A DNA stretch of 64,000 nucleotides from Hespellia stercorisuis DSM 15480 (GTDB lineage Bacteria; Bacillota; Clostridia; Lachnospirales; Lachnospiraceae): NCBI RefSeq assembly GCF_900142165.1, contig NZ_FQZY01000017.1:12521-76520 (forward strand), given 5' to 3'. The notes under the pieces were generated by a model. The model saw only the letters and a list, made by a program, of their open reading frames with translations. It was not told the DNA's origin and made no database searches. The position numbers and the translations under genes are program-made. The number at the start of each line of letters is the position of its first letter. Position 1 is the first letter of the stretch. Below are positions 1-8,412 of the stretch, piece by piece.

Positions 1-87
<87 letters not shown>

Positions 88-213
88 AATTATATCCCTG
101 TTCACGCTTTTTGTAACCCCCTTCTTCCCGGTTTTCGTTACATTTTTATAGTCCGGCGGATACTCGGAATCCGCTTTGCTGTTTCCTCGTAATCTTACGC
201 AGCTTTTGTAAAG

Positions 214-1431
214 TTATTCTGCATACAGCTTCACCAGCTCTGTCACAATATCCACAGACTTTTCCATTCCCTCGGCTGTGATGTGCTCATAAGGACCGTG
301 GAAACCGTGTCCGCCCGTCCCAAGATTCGGGCACGGCAGCCCCTTAAAGCTCAGCTGTGCTCCATCTGTGCCTCCGCGAATCGGAAGAATCTGAGCCGGA
401 ACCCCCGCTCTTTCGCAGGCGGCCTTCGCCCGGTCAATCAGATGCATATGTTCTTCAATGATCTCCAGCATATTTCGGTACTGCTGGGTGATCGTGAGCT
501 CCACTGTCCCTGCTCCCCATTTCTCGTTCATGATTTTTTCGATGTGGCGAAGGGTCTTCTGACGTGCCGCAAAGGAAACCGTATCGTGGTCACGCACAAT
601 GTACTGGAGTTTTGCCTCGCCCACCTCACCGCTCATGCTCAGCAGATGGTAAAACCCTTCATATTCTTCGGTATCCCGCGGTGTCTCGCAACCAGGCAGC
701 ATGGCGTTGATCTCCATAGCAACCAGACTGGCATTGACCATCGTATCCTTGCTGGATCCCGGGTGAACATTTACCCCTTTTACCAGAAAGTCCGCCGCAC
801 ATGCGTTGAAATTTTCATACTGAATCTCTCCCTCTGTGTCGCCGTCCAGTGTGTAGGCAAACTCTGCACCGAATTTTTTTACATCGAAGCGTGCCGCTCC
901 CATTCCGATTTCTTCATCCGGAGTAAATGCGATGGAAATCGGTCCGTGCGGGATATTCTCATCCCTGAGCCGCTCAATCAGCGTCATGATCTCAGCGATC
1001 CCCGCCTTGTCATCCGCCCCGAGAATGGTCGTCCCATCGCTGGTAATCAGTGTACGTCCCTTGAGCAGCGGCAGTTCCTTGAAAACATCTGTACGGATCG
1101 TGCGCCCGCTTTCCCCAAGAACCAAATCCTTTCCGTCATAATTTTCCGTCACGACCGGCACGATCGCATGGCTGCAAAAATCCGACACCGTATCCATATG
1201 TGCAATAAATCCGATACTCTGCCTGTCCTCATACCCTTCCGTGGCCGGGATGTGTCCGTAAAGATAACACTGCTCATCGACCACCGCATCTTCCACTCCC
1301 AGTTCTTTCAGTTCTGCTGCCAGCATGCGTGCAAGTTCAAACTGGCACTTGGATGACGGCACCGTGTCGCTTTCCTCATCACTCGGAGTGCGCACCACCA
1401 CGTAACGTAATAATCTTTCATAAGCTTTCAT
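214..1431 (-). CDS. pepT: Peptidase T (tripeptide aminopeptidase)
   Basis: A cytoplasmic di-zinc M20B peptidase that removes the N-terminal residue from tripeptides. The 405-residue length is normal for PepT. Metal and catalytic positions are visible: the HMD motif (His78, Asp80), the GADDKAG block with bridging Asp140, the PDEE block with catalytic Glu173 and metal-binding Glu174, DGDTEGE in mid protein, and the C-terminal GTGGHGFHGPYE with the last metal His. The start is the ATG at 1431, preceded by an AGGGAGAAT-like ribosome site. It is probably a single-gene unit, separated from the branching enzyme by 248 bases. Assignment is firm. Confidence 0.96.
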   Translation of the reverse strand: MKAYERLLRYVVVRTPSDEESDTVPSSKCQFELARMLAAELKELGVEDAVVDEQCYLYGHIPATEGYEDRQSIGFIAHMDTVSDFCSHAIVPVVTENYDGKDLVLGESGRTIRTDVFKELPLLKGRTLITSDGTTILGADDKAGIAEIMTLIERLRDENIPHGPISIAFTPDEEIGMGAARFDVKKFGAEFAYTLDGDTEGEIQYENFNACAADFLVKGVNVHPGSSKDTMVNASLVAMEINAMLPGCETPRDTEEYEGFYHLLSMSGEVGEAKLQYIVRDHDTVSFAARQKTLRHIEKIMNEKWGAGTVELTITQQYRNMLEIIEEHMHLIDRAKAACERAGVPAQILPIRGGTDGAQLSFKGLPCPNLGTGGHGFHGPYEHITAEGMEKSVDIVTELVKLYAE

Positions 1432-1556
1432 TATATTATTCTCCCTGATTTTCTTTTTATTTTTCTCTGTAACCAGCAGAAACTGATGCCGGTTCTGGCA
1501 TTCACTATTACCTTCCTAAGTATACCATGGAAAGAATGGTTTATCCATAATGAAAC

Positions 1557-1594
1557 GAGGTTTTCATCCGTCATGCATAGCGGATAAAAACCTC
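1557..1594 (-). terminator. Hairpin downstream of branching enzyme
   Basis: GAGGTTTT-x-ATCCG pairs with CGGAT-x-AAAACCTC around a 10-base loop in the gap between glgB and pepT. The minus-strand 3' flank is only weakly T-rich (GTTTCATT), so it may be a weak terminator or an RNA-stabilising hairpin. The rest of 1432-1679 shows no gene I can support. Confidence 0.5.
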
Positions 1595-1679
1595 CTCTCA
1601 ACACCCTGTAATTTTCACTTCTATAGGTAATGCAGACACTCCTGAATCTGCTTCGCCGTCTGATTGTGAACCTTCCATG

Positions 1680-3467
1680 CTATATCTGAAGCAGCACCGC
1701 TGAAAATGCCGGCAGAGAAAATACTAGCTTTCCGTCCACCACGCGATAGCACGCACTGTCCTCCGGTGTCTCTCCACTGAAGCGCTGCCAGTCACTGTTC
1801 AGCAGTATCTCCACATCCTTCGGTTTTGCACCCGGAATCTCCAGGATATAATCCTCCTGCATCTCCGCACCCAGATTAAACAGTGCCGCCAGCCGCTCTT
1901 TTTCCGTTTTTCTCTCTATCGCGTAGATGCACCGCTGCTCCTGATGGCAGTCCAGCCACTGAAAGCCCTGCTCTTCATAGTCCTCTGCCCACAGTGCCGG
2001 ATGCGCCAGATAAATCCGGTTCAGCTCCGACATATAATGATAGAAAGAATCGTGTATCGGATATCCCAGAAGCTCCCAGTCCTGCTCACGCTTCTCATCC
2101 CACTCCCGCAGCTGACCGATTTCATTTCCCATAAAGTTCAGCTTCTTGCCCGGATGCACCATCATGTACAGATACAGTGCTCTCCCCTGTGGGAATTTTT
2201 GTTCATACAGCCCGTTCATTTTCTGTAGGATGGTCGCCTTGCCGTGCACCACCTCGTCGTGTGAGAATGGCAGCAGGTACTTCTCATTCCGGAAATACAT
2301 CATGGAAAACGTCAGTTTATGGTAGTTCGCGGACCGGTACTCCGGATCCATCTGGAAGTACTCCAGCGTGTCGTGCATCCAGCCCATGTCCCATTTATAA
2401 TCAAAGCCCAGCCCGCCCTGCTCCACAGGCTTCGTCACGTCCGGGTAGCTGGTGGAATCCTCCGCCATGAGGATGCAGTTTGGATTCTGCTGTTTTAGTC
2501 CGCTGTTCATGAATTTCAGAAAATCCACACCATTTCCGTTCACGCCGCGGCTCTCCTCGCCGTTCCAGAAAATGATCCGGCTGATGGCATCCATACGCAG
2601 GCCATCAAAATGATACTCCTTCAGCCAGTAATTTGCCGCCGACTGCAGAAAGCTTCGGACTTCGCCGCGGGAATGCATGAAATTGCAGCTTCCCCACTCG
2701 CTCACGCCCACATCATTGCTAGGATACTCATATAAAAAACTTCCGTCATACCGTGCAAGCGAGTAATCATCCACTGCAAAATGCACCGGAACAAAATCCA
2801 GTACCGCACCGATTCCCGCCTGGTGAAGCCGGTCGATCAGTTCCATAAGCTGGGCGCCCGTTCCATACCTGCTGGTTGGTGCAAAAAATCCGGTGTTCTG
2901 ATATCCCCAGCTCTCATCGCAGGGATGTTCGCTCAGGGGCATAAATTCCACATAGTTGTAACCACTTTCTTTTAAGTGAGCTATCAGCGGCTCCGCAATC
3001 TCATCGTAGCGGTACCAGGGTCTTGCCGGGTCTGTCTTTCTGTGCCAGGACCCCATGTGAAGTTCATAGATATTCAGCGGCGTATTCTCGCAGGTCGTTC
3101 TCTGCCGCATCCATTTCGCATCCTGAAATGTATATTTCGACAGGCTGCTGACAATCGAGCGGTGTGCCGGACGCAGTTCCATCTCGAATCCATAGGGATC
3201 ACAGTGGTCCGTGTAAGTGCCATCCTTCTGGTAGATACGAAATTCATAGGTTGTCCCCTCCCCGCAGCCGGGCACCGTCACTTCATAAAAGTTACCGTCA
3301 TAGGCGCGGTTCATGGGGATTTCTATCTCCTTCTCCCCATAGCGCAGGCACACCCCCGCCGCAGCCGGCGCAAAGGTGCGGAAGGTCACTCCGCCGTCAG
3401 TTGCATGGGACCCCAGAAATTCATATGCATCAAATCCTTTGCCTGTATAAAAGCCATACATATCCAT
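1680..3467 (-). CDS. glgB: 1,4-alpha-glucan branching enzyme
   Basis: A GH13 enzyme that transfers alpha-1,4 glucan segments to form alpha-1,6 branches in glycogen. It has an N-terminal CBM48-like region (about 20-100), then a TIM barrel with nucleophile Asp293 in DGLRMDA, acid/base Glu336 in LMAEDS and transition-state His403-Asp404 in FSHDEVVHGK. The HDEVVHGK form is typical of branching enzymes rather than amylases. At 595 residues it is shorter than E. coli GlgB because it lacks the extra N-terminal domain. The start at 3467 has an AGGAGAAAAAC-type ribosome site. No other glycogen gene is adjacent, and a TetR-type regulator is divergent. Confidence 0.9.
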   Translation of the reverse strand: MDMYGFYTGKGFDAYEFLGSHATDGGVTFRTFAPAAAGVCLRYGEKEIEIPMNRAYDGNFYEVTVPGCGEGTTYEFRIYQKDGTYTDHCDPYGFEMELRPAHRSIVSSLSKYTFQDAKWMRQRTTCENTPLNIYELHMGSWHRKTDPARPWYRYDEIAEPLIAHLKESGYNYVEFMPLSEHPCDESWGYQNTGFFAPTSRYGTGAQLMELIDRLHQAGIGAVLDFVPVHFAVDDYSLARYDGSFLYEYPSNDVGVSEWGSCNFMHSRGEVRSFLQSAANYWLKEYHFDGLRMDAISRIIFWNGEESRGVNGNGVDFLKFMNSGLKQQNPNCILMAEDSTSYPDVTKPVEQGGLGFDYKWDMGWMHDTLEYFQMDPEYRSANYHKLTFSMMYFRNEKYLLPFSHDEVVHGKATILQKMNGLYEQKFPQGRALYLYMMVHPGKKLNFMGNEIGQLREWDEKREQDWELLGYPIHDSFYHYMSELNRIYLAHPALWAEDYEEQGFQWLDCHQEQRCIYAIERKTEKERLAALFNLGAEMQEDYILEIPGAKPKDVEILLNSDWQRFSGETPEDSACYRVVDGKLVFSLPAFSAVLLQI

Positions 3468-3512
3468 AGTGTTTTTCTCCTTTTTTTCTCATCAAAAATT
3501 GTGTAACTTTAA

Positions 3513-3541
3513 TTGACTATCATCTATTATCTTCTTATAAT
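3513..3541 (+). promoter_or_regulatory. Sigma-70 promoter for TetR regulator
   Basis: TTGACT, a 17-base spacer and TATAAT lie about 97 bases upstream of the chosen regulator start. The boxes and spacing are close to ideal for the housekeeping sigma factor. Confidence 0.75.
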
Positions 3542-3637
3542 TAGTATAACAAGTTTTTAACATGATTAAAATTCTCTGTTTTTGTTATTTGTCAATTAAT
3601 GGACATTTAGTGGAAATTGGCCAGAAAGTGGGGTTCT

Positions 3638-4177
3638 ATGGATCTGAGAGAAAAGAAAACAAAACGAAATATCACCAACGCATTTCTGCAGCTGCGTGCG
3701 CAGAAACCGCTGGAGCGGATTACCATCAAGGAACTGGCCGGGCTGGCGGAGATCAGCAAAGCCACTTTCTATCTGCACTACCATGACATTTATGACTTGT
3801 CCGATACTCTGGAGAAGGAAATCATTCAGGACATTCTGGACGGGCTCCCTCACGCGGACTCCGTCCTGTCCGATACCTCCCAGTTTTTCAGGGAACTGAT
3901 CATCGCCTTCCACGCGCAGCAGCATTTGATCGAGATTCTTTTTTCGGGTTCCCGCGCCAATATTCTTCCCTATAATATTGAACAGGGCATTCGGCAGCAC
4001 ATCTTTCAGCGCAATCCCGATCTGCGGGATGATGCCGCATTTAACACCCGGCTGACTTATCAGATTCTGGGATGTTATTATGCATATACAGAAAACCGGC
4101 ATCTGTTCGGCGAAAAGCAGGTATTGGACGCGCTGGACCAGATCATGCAGACAATGATGGTCTCGCCCACCACTTAG
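3638..4177 (+). CDS. TetR/AcrR family transcriptional regulator
   Basis: A dimeric DNA-binding repressor of 179 residues from the ATG at 3638; a TTG start at 3617 would add seven residues. The N-terminal helix-turn-helix is clear: RITIKELAGLAEISKATFYL followed by HYHDIYDL. The C-terminal ligand/dimer domain (about 60-175) is all-helical and unassigned. It has its own strong promoter and is divergent from glgB, with xylB convergent. The last codons form one arm of a hairpin (4166-4200), so the 3' end may have been remade by an inserted element. The ligand and target genes are unknown. Confidence 0.85.
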   Translation: MDLREKKTKRNITNAFLQLRAQKPLERITIKELAGLAEISKATFYLHYHDIYDLSDTLEKEIIQDILDGLPHADSVLSDTSQFFRELIIAFHAQQHLIEILFSGSRANILPYNIEQGIRQHIFQRNPDLRDDAAFNTRLTYQILGCYYAYTENRHLFGEKQVLDALDQIMQTMMVSPTT

Positions 4178-4200
4178 TGTTCTTCACACTTGAAGTGGGG
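4166..4200. other. Hairpin resembling an IS200/IS605 end
   Basis: The arms CCCACCACTTAGTGT and ACACTTGAAGTGGGGG pair with one bulge and one mismatch. They are followed by ACTTCCTTGATGAGGTTAAA, which from memory resembles the right ends left by IS200/IS605-type elements. No transposase is present. The hairpin overlaps the stop codon of the TetR gene. Confidence 0.35.
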
Positions 4201-4218
4201 GACTTCCTTGATGAGGTT

Positions 4219-4265
4219 AAAAAATCCAGAAATGAATGTCCTGCGACTTCATTTCTGGATTTTTT
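4219..4265. terminator. Bidirectional terminator between tetR and xylB
   Basis: A 17-bp perfect stem pairs AAAAAATCCAGAAATGA with TCATTTCTGGATTTTTT. The A and T runs at its ends make it a factor-independent terminator in both directions, serving the convergent TetR gene and the xylB operon. Confidence 0.92.
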
Positions 4266-4266
4266 A

Positions 4267-5733
4267 CTACAGCTCCTGGAACAGCCCCTTGAGTGTGGGA
4301 TAAATCTTACGGAATTTTTGATATTTTTCCTCATACTTTTTCACCAGTTCTGCTTCTGGCTCCACCGTATCGACCACCTTCACGAGTTTCCCGGCCGCCT
4401 CCGCGACGGACGCATACTCCCCGCAGCCCACTGCCGCCAGAATTGCACCGCCGAAGCCCGGGCCCTCCTCGCTCTCGATCACATCCACCTTCAGGTTCAT
4501 GACATTGGCAATGATCTTCTTCCAGCGCGGGCTCTTCGCTCCACCGCCGCAGATCTTCGTCCGCTCGATCTGGATGCCGAGACTTCGCGCCACCTCCAGC
4601 GAATCGCGGAGTCCGAACGCCACTCCCTCCAGCACAGCCTGTGTCATGTCTGCACGCGTCGTGTCCATGGTCATGCCGACAAAGGTCGCTCTCGCTTTCG
4701 GATCATTGTGCGGGGAACGCTCCCCCATCAGGTACGGAAGATAGTACACATTATTTTCTCCCAGTTTTGTGATGTGTGCCTGCTCCTTGGCATAGTCCTT
4801 TGTCCGAAGGATCTCATCCATCCACCACTTGTTGCAGGACGCCGCGCTGAGCATACATCCCATCAGATGGTACGCGCCGTCTGCATGGGCGAAGGAGTGA
4901 AGCGCATTGTGCTTATCTACCCCGAAGTTCCTGCTGGAAATGAAGATTGTACCTGATGTTCCCAGGGAAATGTTGCACATCCCGTCGCCCACCGTTCCGG
5001 TTCCGACTGCCGCCGCCGCGTTGTCGCCCGCCCCGGCGATCACCTTCACCTCTGCAGAAAGTCCAAGCGTATCTGCCACCTCCGGCTTCAGCGTTCCGAC
5101 CACCTCATAGCTCTCGTAAAGTGTTGGCAGCTGATTTTCCGTCACACCGCAGATTTCCATCATTTCCTTAGACCAGCAGCGGTTTTCCACATCCATGAGC
5201 AGCATGCCGGATGCATCCGAATAATCGCTGCAGAACACGCCGGACAGCTTATATGCCAAATAATCCTTGGGCAGCATGATTTTTGTGATCTTCGCAAAAT
5301 TTTCCGGCTCATTTTCCTTCATCCACAGAAGCTTTGGTGCTGTAAAGCCCGCAAACGCGATATTTGCCGTATACTGAGACAGTTTCTCCTTTCCGATTAC
5401 TTCATTGAGATACGCCGTCTCCTTTCCAGTTCGTCCGTCGTTCCACAGAATTGCCGGGCGAATGACATGATCCTGTTCATCCAGTGCAACAAGACCATGC
5501 ATCTGTCCACCGAAGCTGATACCGGCCACCTGCGATCTGTCGCAATTCGCCGTCAGCTCCCGGATCCCCTCCACAGCATTCACATACCAGTCCTCCGGAT
5601 TCTGCTCCGACCAGCCCGGATGTGGGAAACTGAGCGGATATTCCTTCGAAACAATATTTTCAATTTTACCAGCTCCGTCCATCAGCAGTAATTTCACCGC
5701 GGACGTACCTAAATCAACTCCGATATATAACAT
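4267..5733 (-). CDS. xylB: Xylulokinase (FGGY family)
   Basis: Phosphorylates D-xylulose to xylulose 5-phosphate with ATP, feeding the pentose phosphate pathway. The 488-residue length is typical. The N-terminal FGGY motif IGVDLGTSAVKLLLMD binds phosphate, SFGGQMHGLVALD carries the sugar-binding block, and GAGDNAAAAVGTGTVG plus GGGAKSPRWKKI in the C-terminal lobe form the ATP site. The start at 5733 has AGGAGG at an ordinary distance. It is the last gene of the sugar operon, behind the isomerase-family gene and separated by a REP-like palindrome. Members of this family sometimes act on other ketoses, so the substrate depends on the neighbouring isomerase. Confidence 0.88.
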   Translation of the reverse strand: MLYIGVDLGTSAVKLLLMDGAGKIENIVSKEYPLSFPHPGWSEQNPEDWYVNAVEGIRELTANCDRSQVAGISFGGQMHGLVALDEQDHVIRPAILWNDGRTGKETAYLNEVIGKEKLSQYTANIAFAGFTAPKLLWMKENEPENFAKITKIMLPKDYLAYKLSGVFCSDYSDASGMLLMDVENRCWSKEMMEICGVTENQLPTLYESYEVVGTLKPEVADTLGLSAEVKVIAGAGDNAAAAVGTGTVGDGMCNISLGTSGTIFISSRNFGVDKHNALHSFAHADGAYHLMGCMLSAASCNKWWMDEILRTKDYAKEQAHITKLGENNVYYLPYLMGERSPHNDPKARATFVGMTMDTTRADMTQAVLEGVAFGLRDSLEVARSLGIQIERTKICGGGAKSPRWKKIIANVMNLKVDVIESEEGPGFGGAILAAVGCGEYASVAEAAGKLVKVVDTVEPEAELVKKYEEKYQKFRKIYPTLKGLFQEL

Positions 5734-5758
5734 AAATTACCTCCTTTTCGTGTCAATT

Positions 5759-5824
5759 GTCAATTGGGGACACAGCAATGGTCAATTGGGGACATAGCAA
5801 TGGTCAATTGGGGACGTAGCAAAG
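5759..5824. repeat. Three tandem 22-bp repeats (GTCAATTGGGGAC...)
   Basis: Three head-to-tail copies start at 5759, 5781 and 5803. They differ only in the bases after GGGGAC (ACAGC, ATAGC, GTAGC) and in the last codon-length stretch. A partial copy precedes them at 5751. GGGAC/GTCCC cores are typical of REP-like elements mobilised by RAYT-type single-strand transposases, but no such gene is in the window. Confidence 0.9.
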
Positions 5825-5850
5825 TTGCAACTTTGCTACGTCCCCAATTG
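5805..5850. repeat. 46-bp perfect palindrome
   Basis: CAATTGGGGACGTAGCAAAG, a TTGCAA centre and the exact reverse complement give a 46-base palindrome with no mismatch and no loop. It includes the third 22-bp repeat. It lies just after the isomerase stop codon and before xylB, so in mRNA it would fold into a strong hairpin that could terminate, or protect the upstream transcript. Confidence 0.95.
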
Positions 5851-5870
5851 CACTTTTGCTCTGTCCCTTT

Positions 5871-7352
5871 TTATGCAAACGGATTCTCTGTCGGGTACAG
5901 CATGTCTTTTGGCTGGTTAAAACCGATCTCTTCTACCGGCACTCCGATGTATTTGAATACTTCGTACAGTGTTTTACCCCAGTGACCGAACGCCACAGCA
6001 CCGTGATGCGGATAGTTCTTCTCAATCAGCACGTGGCGGTAGAATCTGCCCATCTCCGGGATTGCGAACACACCGATGGACCCGAAGGATCTGGTTGCCA
6101 CCGGAAGTACTTCTCCCTGTGCCACATATGCTCTGAGCTTGCAGTCTGCGGTGCTCTGCAGTCTGAAGAATGTGATGTCTCCCGGCATGATGTCACCCTC
6201 GAGTGTTCCATTCGTCACCTCGATCGGAAGACTTCTCGCCATGATCTTCTGGTACTTCATCTCACAGAAGGACAGCTTTCCGGCTGCGGTATTTCCGCAG
6301 TGGAATCCCATAAATGTATCTTTGTGTGTATATGGGAATTTGCCGCTGATGTCCTCGTCGTACATATCCTTCGGCACGGAGTTGTTGATATCGAGCAGTG
6401 TCACCGTATCCTGGCTGACTACGGTTCCGATAAACTCGCTCAGTGCTCCGTAGATGTCTACCTCGCAGGATACCGGAATGCCCTGTGCAGTCAGCCTGCT
6501 GTTCACGTAACACGGAACGAATCCGAACTGGGTCTGGAATGCCGGCCAGCATTTTCCTGCAATTGCCACGTACTTGCGGTATCCTTTGTGATCGTTGACC
6601 CAGTCTTTCAAGGTCAGCTCATACTGCGCCAGCTTAGAAAGGATCTCCGGTTTCTTGTTGCCTGCACCGAGTTCTGCCTCCATCTCTGCCACTATGGATG
6701 GGATTCGCTTGTCTCCCGCATGCCTGTTAAATGCTTCGAACAGATCCAGCTCTGAGTTTTCCTCAATCTCAACCCCCAGATCATATAATGGCTTAATCGG
6801 TGCATTGCACGCAAGGAAATTCAGCGGACGTGGGCCAAACCCAATAATCTTCAGTTCGCTGAGCGCGATGACGGCTCTTGCCACCGGCGCGAACTCCGCG
6901 ATCATGTCAGCACATTCTTCCGCTGTGCCGACCGGATATTCCGGAATGTATGCTTTGATGTTGCGAAGCTTCAGGTTATAGCTTGCGTTGAGCATCCCGC
7001 AGTAAGCGTCTCCGCGGCCGTCCAGCAGACTGTTTCCCGACTCCTCGGCTGCGGCAACGAACATCTTCGGTCCGTCGAAATGTTTAGCGAGCAGTGTCTC
7101 GGCAATCTCCGGTCCAAAGTTCCCAAGATATACGGCAAGCGCGTTACATCCGGCCTTCTTGATATCCTCCAGTGCCTGTACCATGTGAATCTCACTCTCC
7201 ACGATGCAGATCGGACATTCGTAAATGTCGATATTGCTGTATTTCTCTCTGCAGGCCTTCATCAGCGCCTCTCTTCTCGACACGGACAGACTCTCCGGAA
7301 AACAATCCCGGCTGACCGCAACAACTCCGATTTTTACTTCTGGCATATTCAT
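5871..7352 (-). CDS. L-fucose/L-arabinose isomerase family protein
   Basis: A 493-residue member of the FucI/AraA fold, predicted to interconvert an aldose and its ketose with a divalent metal. The N-terminal Rossmann-like lobe begins KIGVVAVSRDCFPESLS and contains CNALAVYLGNFGPE. The C-terminal lobe contains EVDIYGALSEF, VTLLDINN, GFHCGNTAAGK and HHGAVAFGHWGKTL, with Glu, Asp and His residues suited to metal binding. It is not close enough to classical FucI or AraA for me to name the sugar. It lies between the DUF4867 cupin and xylulokinase, so the product is probably a ketopentose or deoxyketose that XylB or a relative phosphorylates. Start at 7352 with an AGGAGG site. Confidence 0.8.
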   Translation of the reverse strand: MNMPEVKIGVVAVSRDCFPESLSVSRREALMKACREKYSNIDIYECPICIVESEIHMVQALEDIKKAGCNALAVYLGNFGPEIAETLLAKHFDGPKMFVAAAEESGNSLLDGRGDAYCGMLNASYNLKLRNIKAYIPEYPVGTAEECADMIAEFAPVARAVIALSELKIIGFGPRPLNFLACNAPIKPLYDLGVEIEENSELDLFEAFNRHAGDKRIPSIVAEMEAELGAGNKKPEILSKLAQYELTLKDWVNDHKGYRKYVAIAGKCWPAFQTQFGFVPCYVNSRLTAQGIPVSCEVDIYGALSEFIGTVVSQDTVTLLDINNSVPKDMYDEDISGKFPYTHKDTFMGFHCGNTAAGKLSFCEMKYQKIMARSLPIEVTNGTLEGDIMPGDITFFRLQSTADCKLRAYVAQGEVLPVATRSFGSIGVFAIPEMGRFYRHVLIEKNYPHHGAVAFGHWGKTLYEVFKYIGVPVEEIGFNQPKDMLYPTENPFA

Positions 7353-7462
7353 TATTTTTCCTCCTATAATGGTGTTATATTACCCTCGGCTTCTCTAACG
7401 CCGTGTAATAAAGCACATGAATTAAAATTGACTCTTTTACATTTCCGTTTTATTATAGCAAA

Positions 7463-7482
7463 GAACATATTCAATTGTGTTC
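7463..7482. promoter_or_regulatory. Inverted repeat near a minus-strand -10 box
   Basis: GAACATATTCAATTGTGTTC is an imperfect dyad with GAACA/TGTTC ends. It lies just upstream of a minus-strand TATAAT (7452-7457), ahead of the isomerase-family gene. No good -35 box is at the right distance, which would fit an activator-dependent internal promoter. The rest of the 7353-7551 gap shows no gene. Confidence 0.4.
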
Positions 7483-7551
7483 AATATCTTCCTGACTTCT
7501 GTCGTTTTTTTACGGAAGTATCTCCGGTTACACAGACAGTAAAGCGGACGG

Positions 7552-8166
7552 TTACACCGTAAGATTCTCCCCTGTCAGCCCGTGAAATGCTCCCTCAATT
7601 CCCGCATCCGGATGCGCGATGAGCCATTTGTTCTTCGCCGTCATCAGGCAGTCATCGTCCGCGCCCTGCAGGGTGAAATCCAGTTCCAGATTTGTCCCCT
7701 TCGGCAGGATGACCACGCATTTAAATCCGGTCTCCGCTGCGCTGCACGGTGCATAGTGGAGAGTGGTTGCATAGACCTCGATCGCCGTTCCCGCCGGAAC
7801 CCGGAATGCCTCCACAGCAGAAGTATCATAAGTGTGATCCTCCCGGATGTCCTGCTGTAATCCGAGCAGCAGAATCAGGTCCGTCACCGCCACATTGATT
7901 TCTGAAGAACGGTGATACTCCAGCGCATTCAGCGCATGATTGTCACCGTTACAGTACCCGATCTCGATGGGCAGTCCGCCGTAACCTCTGTTCTGGAACT
8001 CTTTTGCGACCGGCAGTGCTTCTAATTCCTCCACACCTGGAACATAGATGACATCCTCAGGGAGCGGTGTATGCTCCATCTCTTTGATGAGCCGCGTGCA
8101 GTCGTACCCTTTCAGCACTCTTCCATATTTTCCGAACGCGGTATCTGTTACATTTTGAATCTTCAT
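7552..8166 (-). CDS. DUF4867 family cupin-like protein
   Basis: A 204-residue soluble protein of the DUF4867 family, whose fold resembles the beta-barrel cupins of the ureidoglycolate lyase type. Candidate metal ligands are spaced as in such enzymes: EYHRSSE in the first barrel motif and IEVYATTLHYAPC in the second, followed by CVVILPKGTNLELDF. A role in sugar isomerisation or epimerisation is plausible because the gene sits between the sugar importer and the isomerase-family enzyme, but this is inference. The start at 8166 has AGGAGGTTTTCAG upstream. Family recognition is good; function is unknown. Confidence 0.75.
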   Translation of the reverse strand: MKIQNVTDTAFGKYGRVLKGYDCTRLIKEMEHTPLPEDVIYVPGVEELEALPVAKEFQNRGYGGLPIEIGYCNGDNHALNALEYHRSSEINVAVTDLILLLGLQQDIREDHTYDTSAVEAFRVPAGTAIEVYATTLHYAPCSAAETGFKCVVILPKGTNLELDFTLQGADDDCLMTAKNKWLIAHPDAGIEGAFHGLTGENLTV

Positions 8167-8323
8167 TCTGAAAACCTCCTTTTGCGATATGTCGCACCCT
8201 CACGTCATTTTCCATGTCTCTACTATAGCAGTCTTCCTTATTTTTATCGACCGAAAACTTGACTTCTCAATGTCACTTTCTTGTCTTTTATTTATCCCGG
8301 ACAGCAAAGTGGAGCACACGCCA

Positions 8324-8357
8324 GAGGGGCGGAAAAGATCCCTCTCTTCCGCCCCTC
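8324..8357. other. GC-rich hairpin after importer permease
   Basis: GAGGGGCGGAA pairs perfectly with TTCCGCCCCTC around a 12-base loop, between mmsB and the DUF4867 gene. No T run follows on the minus strand, so it may be a processing or stability element rather than a terminator. A short direct repeat of CATCTCCTATTTT follows at about 8384-8404. Confidence 0.55.
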
Positions 8358-8412
8358 CGTATTTTTATTTCACACATCTCCTATTTTGCACATCTCCTAT
8401 TTTCCACGCCCA

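Noticed and set aside
1623-1690. Minus-strand frame just past glgB (WKVHNQTAKQIQECLHYL)
   Set aside because: It reads like the tail of a protein but has no start and overlaps the glgB end in another frame. I could not tie it to a family, so it is not listed as a gene fragment.
5759-5850. Short CRISPR array
   Set aside because: The 22-bp units are directly adjacent with no variable spacers, and no cas gene is present.
8324-8357. Terminator splitting the importer from the isomerase genes
   Set aside because: The stem is strong but no T run follows on the coding strand, so termination is not supported; kept only as a hairpin.
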